Source: Centipeda artemidis DSM 19719 (GTDB lineage: Bacteria; Bacillota; Negativicutes; Selenomonadales; Selenomonadaceae). From it: a stretch of 64,000 bases of DNA. The notes under the pieces are model-generated. The model ran no database searches. It was not told the origin of the DNA and saw nothing but the letters and a program-made list of their open reading frames with translations. Positions 51,951-60,502 of the stretch are shown here, in pieces. The stretch is taken from NCBI RefSeq assembly GCF_000426665.1, contig NZ_AUFU01000008.1, forward strand, positions 1 through 64,000, given 5' to 3'. The translations under genes and the position numbers were made by a program. How positions within the stretch are numbered: position 1 is the first letter of the stretch; each line of letters starts with the position of its first letter.

Positions 51951-53302
51951 GTACGGCACGCCTCCACGAACGACGCGGCAACCGCGGGACAGCCCGCAAA
52001 ATGCAGGTGGAGGTAACTGCCGAGCGTCCTTTGAACAATGCGCCCCGCAGGATACTGCGCCCCGTTGCGCATCTTGGTAAAGATAAAGGGACGCGCGGTC
52101 TCCCCGACGTCCGCTTCCTCCACGGAAAAATGGAACTCGTGCCCGTGCAGAGGAAGCCCTGCCGCACCAAATACGGTATCCATCGCCTGCACGGCGTCCA
52201 CATAGCCGACCATCTGAAGTTTCTCAGTCATACGCGCCGTCCCGGGAAACACGCCCGCCATTTGATGCGACGTTCCGGCGAAATCCACAAGGTGCGACAT
52301 CAGATACATATAGCCGCCGCACTCGGCATAGATCGGCATTCCCCGCTCCGCCGCTGTGCGAATCGACGCGCGCATAGACGTGTTTGCCGCGAGCTGCGCG
52401 GCAAACATCTCCGGGAATCCACCGCCGATGATCAGTCCGTCTACGTCCGGAATCTCGGCGTCATGCAGGGGGCTAAATGGGACGAGCTGCGCCCCGCAGC
52501 CCTCGAGCTCGGCAAGACTCGCGGCGTAATAAAAGGAAAACGCATCGTCGCGCGCAATCCCGATGCGGCAAGAGGTTTTCACATCCCGGTGCGTTCCCGG
52601 CACATAGTCGAGCGGCGGCGCACTGCGCGCCAGTTCCAAGATGCGCGCGATGTCAAGTCTCGCCTCAACCTGTGCACCGATGGCGCGCACCGTCTCCGCC
52701 GCCTCGTTCTCCTCCACGGGCGTTAGCCCGAGATGTCGCTCAGGGAGCGCGAGCGCGGCATTGCGGCGGAGCGCGCCAAAGACGGGCATATCGATGCCCG
52801 CCATTGCCGTTCGAATCATCTCTTCATGCGTCTCACTGCCAAGGCGATTGATGAGAACGCCCGCAAGACGGACGTCCTCGTCATACACACGAAAGCCGAG
52901 CGCGGTTGCCGCGGCAGATGCTCCTACCGACTTTGCATCAATCACGAGCAATACGGGAGCGTCGAGAGCCTTTGCAATCGACGCCGTAGAGCTGATGCCT
53001 TTGCGCCCGCCGTCGTAGAGCCCCATGACGCCCTCGATAACCGCAACGTCCGCGCCCGCACATTCACGCGCAAATATCTCCGTGAGCCGAGATTCGGGAA
53101 CGAGCCATGTATCGAGATTGTGCCCCGCACGACCGCTCGCCATACGGTGATAGCCGAGATCGATGTAGTCGGGTCCCACCTTGAACGACTGCACGGTCAG
53201 CCCCTTGGCGTGCAGCGCCGCGAGGAGCCCCGTGACGAGCGTCGTCTTGCCGCCGCCCGATTGCGTTGCCGCAACGACGATGCGCGGGATATTCCACTCC
53301 AT
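51938..53302 (-). CDS. cbiA: Cobyrinate a,c-diamide synthase CbiA
   Basis: A 454-residue glutamine-dependent amidase. The ATP domain has VVAATQSGGGKTTLVTGLL and QSFKVGPDYIDLGYH; VIEGVMGLYDGG is near residue 90; the glutaminase domain has PIYAECGGYMYLMSHL with the cysteine near 325 and the closing LHLHFAGC. It amidates side chains a and c of (cobalt-)cobyrinate. ATG 53302 is chosen because GAGAGGAG lies before it. It lies 18 bases behind cbiC. Confidence 0.95.
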   Translation of the reverse strand: MEWNIPRIVVAATQSGGGKTTLVTGLLAALHAKGLTVQSFKVGPDYIDLGYHRMASGRAGHNLDTWLVPESRLTEIFARECAGADVAVIEGVMGLYDGGRKGISSTASIAKALDAPVLLVIDAKSVGASAAATALGFRVYDEDVRLAGVLINRLGSETHEEMIRTAMAGIDMPVFGALRRNAALALPERHLGLTPVEENEAAETVRAIGAQVEARLDIARILELARSAPPLDYVPGTHRDVKTSCRIGIARDDAFSFYYAASLAELEGCGAQLVPFSPLHDAEIPDVDGLIIGGGFPEMFAAQLAANTSMRASIRTAAERGMPIYAECGGYMYLMSHLVDFAGTSHQMAGVFPGTARMTEKLQMVGYVDAVQAMDTVFGAAGLPLHGHEFHFSVEEADVGETARPFIFTKMRNGAQYPAGRIVQRTLGSYLHLHFAGCPAVAASFVEACRTWDK

Positions 53303-53320
53303 AAGCGCTCCTCTCACCGA

Positions 53321-53956
53321 TCAGGGACGCGTATTGTCGATCAGATACATCATCGCATTGACCGCCGCCGCCGCAATGGGGCTGCCGCCCTTCGTTCCCT
53401 CTACCGTGATATAGGGAACGATGCCGTTCGCCGCAAGCTCCGCCTTCGACTCCGCCGCACCGACAAAGCCGACAGGGATGCCGACGATGCAGGCGGGACG
53501 AATCCCCTCTTCGCGCACCATGCGAAGCACTTCAAAGAGCGCCGTCGGCGCGTTGCCGATGGCAACAATGCTGCCGTTCAAATCCTTACCGAATTGACGC
53601 ATCGCGATCATCGAGCGTGTGATGCCCTCCTGCTTCGCGCGGACGGCGACGTCCGGATCGGCAACGAGGCAGTGTACCTCTCCGCCAAAGGACGCGAGCT
53701 TCTTCTTATTGATGCCCGTGCGCACCATTTCAACGTCCGTATAGATGTGCGCCCCCTTGCGCAGTGCGTCCATCGCAACCGCGATCGCCTCCGGATGCAC
53801 GCGGATGATCGGCGCATAGCCGACGTCGCCGGACGCGTGGATGAGACGCGAATACACCTTCGTCGCCGCCTCGTCGAGCCCCAGCTCCGCAAGATGCGGT
53901 GCGATCAGTTCCATACTGCGGTTCTCAATAGCCATCGGCTCTTTGATAAAATCCAT
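53321..53956 (-). CDS. cbiC: Cobalt-precorrin-8 methylmutase CbiC
   Basis: A 211-residue CbiC. The catalytic histidine is in KVYSRLIHASGDVGYAPII (near residue 40). RPACIVGIPVGFVGAAESK and TVEGTKGGSPIAAAAVNAM match the family. It moves the methyl group from C11 to C12 to give cobyrinic acid. ATG 53956 follows AGGAG; the frame is open 11 codons farther upstream. It lies 20 bases behind cbiJ. Confidence 0.95.
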   Translation of the reverse strand: MDFIKEPMAIENRSMELIAPHLAELGLDEAATKVYSRLIHASGDVGYAPIIRVHPEAIAVAMDALRKGAHIYTDVEMVRTGINKKKLASFGGEVHCLVADPDVAVRAKQEGITRSMIAMRQFGKDLNGSIVAIGNAPTALFEVLRMVREEGIRPACIVGIPVGFVGAAESKAELAANGIVPYITVEGTKGGSPIAAAAVNAMMYLIDNTRP

Positions 53957-53976
53957 TGTGATTCTCCTATTCTTTC

Positions 53977-54759
53977 TTACGATTCGCACTTGGAATCGAC
54001 AAATTTCAACACTTCCTCAAATGTATGCGCCAGATGCGGATAGTCCAGTACGGGGCGGTCGATGACGACCACGGGCAGACCGAGATCCTCCGCCGCTTGG
54101 AATTTCTCATCCGTACCGCCGACCATACCGCTGTTCTTAGTCACGATCACGTCGGCATCGTATTTTTCATACATACTGCGGTTCATTTCCCGCGAAAAAG
54201 GCCCCTGCATCGCGATGATCTGCGCGGGCGTCAGCCCGAGTTTTTCGCAGAGCTCCACGACCTCCGCCGTCGGCAGGACGCGCGCGATCAAGGTGCAGTC
54301 CTTCAGCGCCGGCGCCTTGACGAACCGCTCGAGATTACGGCTGCCCGTCGTTAAAAACACCGTTTTCCCAAGACGGGCGCACGTCTCGCACGCCTCCTCA
54401 TAACCGTGCACGAGATGCACGTTCTCGTAGGAAATATCGGTCACGTCGCGCTCATAGCGGATGTACGGAAGCCCCGCCGCCGCACATGCCGTCATCGCGT
54501 TGCGCGACACATTGACAGCATAGGGATGCGTCGCATCGACAAAGATGCGAATGTCATGTTCCTTGAAAAAATCCAATAAGCCCTGCTCGTCAAGCGGCGT
54601 GTCGTTGATGATGAGCTTTCCGCCGCCCTCGGTGCGCTGTGCGGCAAGAAGCTGCTCGCCATAGGAACTGACGACGGACGCCGCTACATCATGCCCTGCG
54701 GCGCAGAGACGGCGCACGAGTTCGCGCCCGTCCTGCGTTCCCGATGCTACAAAAATCAC
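53977..54759 (-). CDS. cbiJ: Cobalt-precorrin-6A reductase CbiJ
   Basis: A 260-residue NAD(P)H-dependent reductase. MIFVASGTQDGRELVRRLCAAG is the dinucleotide-binding start, DATHPYAVNVSRNAMTAC is the family signature and VVIDRPVLDYPHLAHTFEEV closes it. It reduces the macrocycle one step before CbiT/CbiE methylation. It overlaps cbiH by 4 bases. Confidence 0.94.
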   Translation of the reverse strand: MIFVASGTQDGRELVRRLCAAGHDVAASVVSSYGEQLLAAQRTEGGGKLIINDTPLDEQGLLDFFKEHDIRIFVDATHPYAVNVSRNAMTACAAAGLPYIRYERDVTDISYENVHLVHGYEEACETCARLGKTVFLTTGSRNLERFVKAPALKDCTLIARVLPTAEVVELCEKLGLTPAQIIAMQGPFSREMNRSMYEKYDADVIVTKNSGMVGGTDEKFQAAEDLGLPVVVIDRPVLDYPHLAHTFEEVLKFVDSKCES

Positions 54760-55511
54760 AGTCCAGGCTCCCTCTTTTGATAGCCGCGCGGCGTAATCAT
54801 CCAGTCGCCGACGGAGCGCGTCTTAGAGTTGCCGATGATGACGAGCGAGAACATATTGATGTCCTCATTCGTGAAATGACCAAGCGTCGAGATGAGCACC
54901 GCCTCATTGTCGCGGCTCGCGCCCGTCACGACGCCGACAGGCGTCTCCGGCGAACGATAGCGCAGGAAGATGTCCTGCACGGCGTTGATCTGACCGACGC
55001 GCTTGTGGCTGCGCGGATTGTAGAGCGCTGCGACAAAGTCGCCCTTTGCCGCAAGCTCCGCACGCTCCTGAATGATCTCCCACGGCGTCAGGAGGTCGGA
55101 AAGGCTGATGACGACAAAGTCGTGCATGATGGGCGCGCCCAGCAGCGCCGCCGCCGCACTCATCGCCGAGACGCCGGGAACGATCCCACCGAACTCGGGG
55201 CGCTCCGCCTCGTCGATCTTGACCAGCAGCTCGAGCACGAGCCCCGCCATACCGTAAATTCCGGCGTCGCCACTCGAGATGACGACGACCGTTTCCCCAT
55301 CCATCGCTTCCTTGAGCGCTGCGCGGCAGCGGTCGATTTCCTGCGTCATGCCCGTGTCGAGGACTCTCTTATCCTTGATAATATCCTCGATCAGCTCCAC
55401 ATAGCGCTTGTACCCGACGACCACCGTCGCCTCCTCAATTGTGCGCCGTGCGCGGTACGTCATATCGTCCAGACTGCCGGGGCCGATGCCCACAACGCTT
55501 ATTTTTCCCAT
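54756..55511 (-). CDS. cbiH: Cobalt-factor III C17-methyltransferase CbiH
   Basis: A 251-residue SAM-dependent tetrapyrrole methylase. SVVGIGPGSLDDMTYRARR at the start, VVGYKRYVELIEDIIKDKRV, VVISSGDAGIYGMAGLVLEL and NPRSHKRVGQINAVQDIFL mark the CbiH/CobJ branch. It methylates C17 and contracts the ring. It overlaps cbiG by 13 bases and cbiJ by 4. Confidence 0.94.
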   Translation of the reverse strand: MGKISVVGIGPGSLDDMTYRARRTIEEATVVVGYKRYVELIEDIIKDKRVLDTGMTQEIDRCRAALKEAMDGETVVVISSGDAGIYGMAGLVLELLVKIDEAERPEFGGIVPGVSAMSAAAALLGAPIMHDFVVISLSDLLTPWEIIQERAELAAKGDFVAALYNPRSHKRVGQINAVQDIFLRYRSPETPVGVVTGASRDNEAVLISTLGHFTNEDINMFSLVIIGNSKTRSVGDWMITPRGYQKREPGL

Positions 55512-56593
55512 AAGAGTGCCACCGTCACTTTCCCTAATACCGTTCTGCCGAGCGCCATGCGCCCGCCGCTTTTTCCTGCCGCACAGAGCGCCGCCGCCTC
55601 GGAGACATTCCCGACGCCGATCGTCTGCTTGACAAAATTAGACTCTTTTAGTCCATATTGTTCCACCATCTGCGCGAGTTCTTCGCGCGCGTAAAAGATA
55701 ATCTCGCGGTTCAGTGTGCGAGCCGCCGCGAGGAGTCCCGGCTCGTCACATTTGACCTCGGTACTTGCGAGCACTGAGATCGCCGAGACGTCACGTCCGA
55801 TCTGCGCGCACGCTTCGGTCAGCGCACGCATAATCTCCTCCTCCGGCACACCCGCGCGGCATCCGACGCCCGCAATCAGGCGGCGCGGCACGAGATAGAG
55901 CGTCCGCATAGGCATCTCCGACGCGTCCGGAACACGCTCCGCCGCAGTGACAACCACGCGGTACTGTGCCTCCTCCGGAGGCGGAAGAATCCCCTCAAAC
56001 GGTGCAGCCGAAATCCCCTCGCCGCACAGTCCTGCCTCATAAAATTCATGCTGCGCTACCGCCCTATCGAGGAAGTAATCGAGCCATTTCCCCTCCAGCA
56101 GTGCACTGTTCAGCACCTGTATCGCCGCCTTTGGCTCGGGGCGCAGTGCGAGCCGTGCCGCAATCGCATCGGGGGCGCGTACGCCTGTCACGTCCGTCGC
56201 CGTCGTGATGACGGGATCGGCGCCGATTACTGCGCAGAGCCGCTGCGTATACTCGTTTGCCCCGCCGACATGCCCCGATAACAGGCTGATGCCGTGCCGC
56301 CCCTGCTCGTCAAAGACGAGAACGGCGGGGTCGTACAGCTTGCTGTTGATATAGGGCGCGATCATGCGGACGACAATTCCCGTCGCCATTACACAGACAA
56401 GCGTGTCATAGCGTCCGAACGCGTCCTGCATGACATCTGCAAGCCGAACGAAATACCGTACCTTGCGCTCGGCAGGTACCTGCTCCCGCATCCGCTCAGG
56501 GAAAAACAGCGTCCCTTTGCCGCCTTCAGCATCGTGGAGACGCAGTGCCAAGCGTACACCGCCCTGCGTCAGCGCAAAGAGCGCGGTTCTCAT
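55499..56593 (-). CDS. cbiG: Cobalt-precorrin-5A hydrolase CbiG
   Basis: A 364-residue CbiG with the expected domains: an N-terminal part (MATGIVVRMIAPYINSKLYDPAVLV, then LLSGHVGGANEYTQRL), a middle segment and the C-terminal domain (GVGCRAGVPEEEIMRALTEA, VLASTEVKCDEPGLLAAA). It opens the lactone and releases acetaldehyde, a step specific to the anaerobic pathway. It overlaps cbiF by 4 bases and cbiH by 13. Confidence 0.94.
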   Translation of the reverse strand: MRTALFALTQGGVRLALRLHDAEGGKGTLFFPERMREQVPAERKVRYFVRLADVMQDAFGRYDTLVCVMATGIVVRMIAPYINSKLYDPAVLVFDEQGRHGISLLSGHVGGANEYTQRLCAVIGADPVITTATDVTGVRAPDAIAARLALRPEPKAAIQVLNSALLEGKWLDYFLDRAVAQHEFYEAGLCGEGISAAPFEGILPPPEEAQYRVVVTAAERVPDASEMPMRTLYLVPRRLIAGVGCRAGVPEEEIMRALTEACAQIGRDVSAISVLASTEVKCDEPGLLAAARTLNREIIFYAREELAQMVEQYGLKESNFVKQTIGVGNVSEAAALCAAGKSGGRMALGRTVLGKVTVALLWEK

Positions 56594-57345
56594 TTCTTTG
56601 CGTCCCGGAACATGTGCGAGAAACCGGAGTCATAGAGCCGTGAAAGCTCATATTCCGTATTGAGACAGTCGCCGACAACGATCATCGCCGTGCGGTCGAT
56701 CTCCTCTTCCGCCACCTGCTTGGCAATCGTCTCAAGCGTACCGCGCAGAATCTTCTGCTCCGGCCACGTTGCGCGCTGAACAATGGCAATCGGCGTCGTG
56801 ATCTCGTAGCCGCCTGCCGTGAGTTCCGCGACGACCTCTTCGATCATAGAGATCGAAAGGAAAATGCACATCGTCGCATGATGTGCCGCGAGACTGCGCA
56901 GCTTCTCACGCTCCGGCACGGGGGTACGCCCCTCGTTGCGCGTAATGATAACGGTTTGCGAGATACCGGGCAGCGTATACTCCTGGCGCAGCGCCGCCGC
57001 CGTGCCAAGGAAAGAGCTGACGCCCGGCGTGACGTCGTATTCGAATCCGCGCTTTTTCCACGCGTCCATCTGTTCCTGTATCGCACCGTAGATCGCAGGG
57101 TCTCCCGTATGGAGACGCACCGTCATTTTCCCCTCGGATTCCGCACGGGCAATGACCTCCACGACGTCGTCGAGGGTCATATGCGCCGAGTTATGAATCT
57201 CCGTGCCCTTTTTGCAGTAATTGAGCAGGGCAGGATTGACCAGCGAGCCCGCATAGATCACCACATCCGCCTCAGCAAGATAGCGCGCGCCCTTGACCGT
57301 GATCAGCTCCGGATCTCCGGGCCCCGCTCCAACAATATGAATCAT
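56590..57345 (-). CDS. cbiF: Cobalt-precorrin-4 C11-methyltransferase CbiF
   Basis: A 251-residue tetrapyrrole methylase. MIHIVGAGPGDPELITVKGARYLAEADVVIYAGSLV-type start (in part IVGAGPGDPELITVKGAR), LHTGDPAIYGAIQEQMDAW and PGVSSFLGTAAALRQEYTLP are standard for CbiF/CobM. It methylates C11. It lies 9 bases behind cbiT and overlaps cbiG. Confidence 0.95.
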   Translation of the reverse strand: MIHIVGAGPGDPELITVKGARYLAEADVVIYAGSLVNPALLNYCKKGTEIHNSAHMTLDDVVEVIARAESEGKMTVRLHTGDPAIYGAIQEQMDAWKKRGFEYDVTPGVSSFLGTAAALRQEYTLPGISQTVIITRNEGRTPVPEREKLRSLAAHHATMCIFLSISMIEEVVAELTAGGYEITTPIAIVQRATWPEQKILRGTLETIAKQVAEEEIDRTAMIVVGDCLNTEYELSRLYDSGFSHMFRDAKK

Positions 57346-57354
57346 CTGCTCTCC

Positions 57355-57930
57355 TCACTTTCTCTCTGCCGTAATGATATAGATGGGATTGAGCGCCTTT
57401 GCCATATCGTAGGGACCAACACGCTCCAATCGATTGATCTGCACCTGTACTGCCTCATAAGAATAGTCGTCCTTATGCGCGTGGAAATAATCGAGACACG
57501 CTGCAACCGTCTGCATCGTGATCGCATTCGCGACGATGCGCCCCTGCGGACGCAGGCGTGTGCCGATGATGTCGAGAATGTCCGCAAGTTTCCGCCCGCT
57601 CCCGCCGATAATCGCAGCGTCGAGCGCCGGCAGATCCGCGAGCGCATCGGGCGCCGTCCCCTCCACAATAGTAATATTTTCTGCGCCGAATTTCTTAGCA
57701 TTCTCCGCGATGAGCGCGATCCCGTCAGGATTCTTCTCAATCGCATAGACGTGTCCCTGCGGCGCCATGCGCGCCGCCTCGATGGAGATCGATCCTGTCC
57801 CCGCACCGACGTCGTAGACGACGGTATCCGGCGTGATACGCGCCTTGACCAGCGTCAGGATACGTATTTCTTCCTTCGTCATGGGAACTTTCCCACGCAC
57901 GAAGTCTTCGTCTTTGATTCCAATATTCAT
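57355..57930 (-). CDS. cbiT: Cobalt-precorrin-6B C15-methyltransferase (decarboxylating) CbiT
   Basis: A 191-residue Rossmann-fold methyltransferase. KVPMTKEEIRILTLVKAR, the SAM loop VYDVGAGTGSISIEAARM and AAIIGGSGRKLADIL match CbiT. It removes the acetate carboxyl at C12 and methylates C15; CbiE methylates C5. Here the two are separate genes, unlike CobL. It overlaps cbiE by 4 bases. Confidence 0.95.
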   Translation of the reverse strand: MNIGIKDEDFVRGKVPMTKEEIRILTLVKARITPDTVVYDVGAGTGSISIEAARMAPQGHVYAIEKNPDGIALIAENAKKFGAENITIVEGTAPDALADLPALDAAIIGGSGRKLADILDIIGTRLRPQGRIVANAITMQTVAACLDYFHAHKDDYSYEAVQVQINRLERVGPYDMAKALNPIYIITAERK

Positions 57931-58571
57931 TCTATATTCTCCTCATTTGCACAGACAATAATGACGCCGTGTCCAACGGCAGGCTCGCACACCGCCGCGC
58001 CGAGCGTCGTCGCAACGATGCGCTCGTCCTCGTAGGAAAGGCGCGTACAAATATACATGTGATCCGCATCGTGCCAGCCGTGTTGCAAGAGGCGCACCGC
58101 AATCGTCTGCGAGTTATTTTTCCCGTCCGTCAGCATACCTAGCACCGCCGCCGGTGCATATGTCAGTTCCGCAGGCAGCGGTTCGCGCCCGTGAAAACTC
58201 AGCAGACACGCGCCGTGCCACGGCAGTGCGAGCCGCGCAAAGGCAAGCTGAAGTGAGCTGATGCCGGGGACAACCTCGATCCGGTCGATCGGAAATGTCC
58301 GGCGCAGCGCGTCCAGCAGCGAATAATAGCCCGGGTCTCCCGATACCATCACCACAACGTCGTCCTCAGAGAGCGAAGTTCGAATGAACGCCAGCACGGA
58401 GGGGATATCCGCGCCAATCGAACATTCCTTTGCGCGCCCGTTCGAATAATCCGCAAGCGCACGACGACCACCGACGAGTATACGTGCATTTTCGATATAA
58501 TTCTGTGCTTTTGGCAAAAGATAGGAAGAATCCCCGGGCCCGATGCCCACCACAATGATCCGATGTGTCAT
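57927..58571 (-). CDS. cbiE: Cobalt-precorrin-7 C5-methyltransferase CbiE
   Basis: A 214-residue tetrapyrrole methylase. HRIIVVGIGPGDSSYLLPKA at the start, VVMVSGDPGYYSLLDALRR, EVVPGISSLQLAFARLALPW and LLSFHGRE are typical of CbiE. ATG 58571 lies 2 bases after the cbiD stop, with GGAG in the end of cbiD as ribosome site. The frame is open farther upstream inside cbiD without family match. Confidence 0.93.
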   Translation of the reverse strand: MTHRIIVVGIGPGDSSYLLPKAQNYIENARILVGGRRALADYSNGRAKECSIGADIPSVLAFIRTSLSEDDVVVMVSGDPGYYSLLDALRRTFPIDRIEVVPGISSLQLAFARLALPWHGACLLSFHGREPLPAELTYAPAAVLGMLTDGKNNSQTIAVRLLQHGWHDADHMYICTRLSYEDERIVATTLGAAVCEPAVGHGVIIVCANEENIE

Positions 58572-58573
58572 CG

Positions 58574-59680
58574 TCAAAGTCTCCATCCGTGTTCCCGCGC
58601 AATTGCGCGCGCCGCGGCATCCACGCCGAGAATATCCCCGGCAAAATTCACCATGATCGCGCCGACGCGCACCTTGCCAAAGAGGTATCGCTCCGCACGC
58701 ACATGAACGCGTTCGGCGATCGCGGCACAGACCGCATCCGCGAGCCCTGCCGCCGCAATGCACTCCATCGCGTCCTCCGTCGTGTTCGAGGCGAGGATCG
58801 TCCGCACGCCCTCGGTGCTCATCCCCTCCGCCGCCGCATACGCCGCCAGTGTCTCAAGGCGCGCGTCCGCGACGCGGTTGTGCGTGTGGAACACGCCCGC
58901 CGCAATCTTCACGAGTTTTCCCGTATGTCCGAGAATGACCACATTTTTAACGCCGCGCTCCGCCGCGCTGTCGAGCATGAATCCAATAAAATTGCTCGTC
59001 TCGACGGCAGCCTCCTGCGGCACGCCGATAGCGAGCGCGATGCGCTCGCCGATCTTGCCCGGCACGAATACCAATGTGTCAAGCCCTGCGGCAAGAGCGA
59101 CGTCGATCTGCGGCACAAGGGAATCCTTGAACGCCTCCTCGGACATCGGACGGAGCACGCCCGTTGTGCCGATGACGGAGATCCCACCCTCAATGCCGAG
59201 CACGGGGTTGAGCGTTTTCTTCGCGAGCTCCACGCCGGCGGGAATGGAGATGGTCACGACAGCGCCGAAGTCCGCCCTGCCCGTCATCTCCTCCACGACG
59301 CGGCGAATGAGCTCGCGCGGTCCCTTGTTGATGGACGGCTCTCCCACGGGTAGGCTCATGCCGCGCTTCGTCACCGTGCCGACGCCCTCGCCCGCACGAA
59401 ATTCAATGTGAGATAGATCGTCGCGCAGCGTTAGCGTCGTGAACACGGATGCGCCGTTTGTGATGTCCGGGTCGTCTCCCGAGAACTTTACCACCTCCGC
59501 GCGAATGCCGTCCGGGGTCTCTTCTACCGCCTTCACAGGGATCGTCAGCGGCGTGCCGTCGAGCGCCATGAGTTCCACCTCATGCCAGTCCTCGCCTGCA
59601 CGAAATAAAAATGCCGCCTTTACCCCTGCCGCCGCACATGCACCGGTCGTATATCCGCTGCGAAGTTCCGCCTTTGCCAT
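58574..59680 (-). CDS. cbiD: Cobalt-precorrin-5B C1-methyltransferase CbiD
   Basis: A 368-residue CbiD, specific to the anaerobic cobamide route. LRSGYTTGACAAAGVKAAF at the start, VVKFSGDDPDITNGA, GTTGVLRPMSEEAFKDSLVPQ and VVILGHTGKLVKIAAGVFHTH are hallmarks. ATG 59680 follows GAGGCG; another ATG lies four codons earlier. It is the first gene of the sixteen-gene cobamide operon. Confidence 0.95.
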   Translation of the reverse strand: MAKAELRSGYTTGACAAAGVKAAFLFRAGEDWHEVELMALDGTPLTIPVKAVEETPDGIRAEVVKFSGDDPDITNGASVFTTLTLRDDLSHIEFRAGEGVGTVTKRGMSLPVGEPSINKGPRELIRRVVEEMTGRADFGAVVTISIPAGVELAKKTLNPVLGIEGGISVIGTTGVLRPMSEEAFKDSLVPQIDVALAAGLDTLVFVPGKIGERIALAIGVPQEAAVETSNFIGFMLDSAAERGVKNVVILGHTGKLVKIAAGVFHTHNRVADARLETLAAYAAAEGMSTEGVRTILASNTTEDAMECIAAAGLADAVCAAIAERVHVRAERYLFGKVRVGAIMVNFAGDILGVDAAARAIAREHGWRL

Positions 59681-59712
59681 AGTTCGCCTCATTCTGTCAG
59701 AAAAACAGAGAT

Positions 59713-59741
59713 ATTATAACATTCTTCCCTGAAAATGAAAA
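59713..59741 (-). promoter_or_regulatory. Promoter of the cobamide operon
   Basis: The minus strand has TTTTCA, 17 bases, then TATAAT (59713-59718) preceded by TGT (extended form TGTTATAAT). The leader to cbiD is only about 25-30 bases, which leaves no room for a cobalamin riboswitch. Confidence 0.65.
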
Positions 59742-59773
59742 GGGAGCGCCGCGCTTTTCGCACAACGCTCCCT
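59731..59773 (-). terminator. Terminator of lexA
   Basis: On the minus strand AGGGAGCG, a 17-base loop that can extend the pairing with GC bases, CGCTCCCT, then TTTTCATTTTC. It lies 12 bases after the lexA stop and its T-run overlaps the -35 of the cobamide promoter. Confidence 0.8.
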
Positions 59774-59784
59774 CATATATCCTA

Positions 59785-60405
59785 TTATATGTGGCGGTAA
59801 AGTCCAATGACCTTACCCATGATCTGCACATCCGTCTCGTAGAACGGCTCCATGGAGTCGTTTTCCGGCTGAAGGCGAATGCACGTCTTTTCACGATAGA
59901 ACCGCTTCACCGTCGCCGTCTCACCGTCGATCAGCGCAACAACAATATCGCCATTGTTCGCCGTCGGCTGCTGGCGTACCAATACGAAATCGCCGTCAAA
60001 AATACCAACGTTGATCATACTGTCGCCCTGAATCCGCAACATGAACACATCCTCCGCCGTGCCAATAAGTGCACGCGGGAACGAGAAAATCTCCTCCACG
60101 TTCTGCTCGGCGAGGATCGGCTCGCCTGCCGTCACCGTACCGACAAGCGGGATGGGAATCGTTCTCCCCCACGGGTTCTCTCCCATGATGTCGATGGCTC
60201 GCGGCTTTGTCGCATCACGGCGAATCGCACCGTTCTCTTCGAGCATGGCGAGATAGCGGTGCACCGTCGAGCTGGATTTGAGTCCGACCGCAGTGCCAAT
60301 CTCGCGCACCGACGGCGGATATCCCTTGTCGACCAGGAAATCCTTGATGTATTGCAGGATCTCAGACTGTCGCCGTGTGGATATTCTTGTTTTCTTCACT
60401 GCCAT
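59785..60405 (-). CDS. lexA: SOS repressor LexA
   Basis: A 206-residue LexA. The N-terminal winged helix reads [20 protein letters not shown] and [23 protein letters not shown]. The self-cleavage site is the Ala-Gly in [13 protein letters not shown]; the catalytic Ser is in [15 protein letters not shown] and the Lys in TVKRFYREK. It represses SOS genes until RecA filaments trigger cleavage. The strong AAGGGGG lies too close to ATG 60405; a GTG two codons inside (60399) is ideally spaced, so the true start may be 60399. Confidence 0.95.
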   Translation of the reverse strand: MAVKKTRISTRRQSEILQYIKDFLVDKGYPPSVREIGTAVGLKSSSTVHRYLAMLEENGAIRRDATKPRAIDIMGENPWGRTIPIPLVGTVTAGEPILAEQNVEEIFSFPRALIGTAEDVFMLRIQGDSMINVGIFDGDFVLVRQQPTANNGDIVVALIDGETATVKRFYREKTCIRLQPENDSMEPFYETDVQIMGKVIGLYRHI

Positions 60406-60422
60406 ACCCCCTTGTAGACTGA

Positions 60423-60447
60423 CGTGCATACGTTTGAATCTATTGTA
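60423..60447 (-). promoter_or_regulatory. lexA promoter with possible SOS box
   Basis: The minus strand has TACAAT as -10 (60442-60447). Downstream, at 60423-60436, a 14-base near-palindrome matches the Bacillus SOS box CGAACATATGTTCG at 10 of 14 positions, at the place expected for autoregulation. The match is moderate. Confidence 0.4.
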
Positions 60448-60462
60448 TCATATGTACGTTCT

Positions 60463-60502
60463 AAAAAAAAGAGGTTTCCTGCAAAAAATTCAAAAAAACC
60501 TC
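60463..60502 (-). terminator. Terminator of aroF-tyrA
   Basis: On the minus strand GAGGTTT, an 18-base loop, AAACCTC and then eight T. The upstream arm begins within the tyrA stop codon. Confidence 0.8.
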
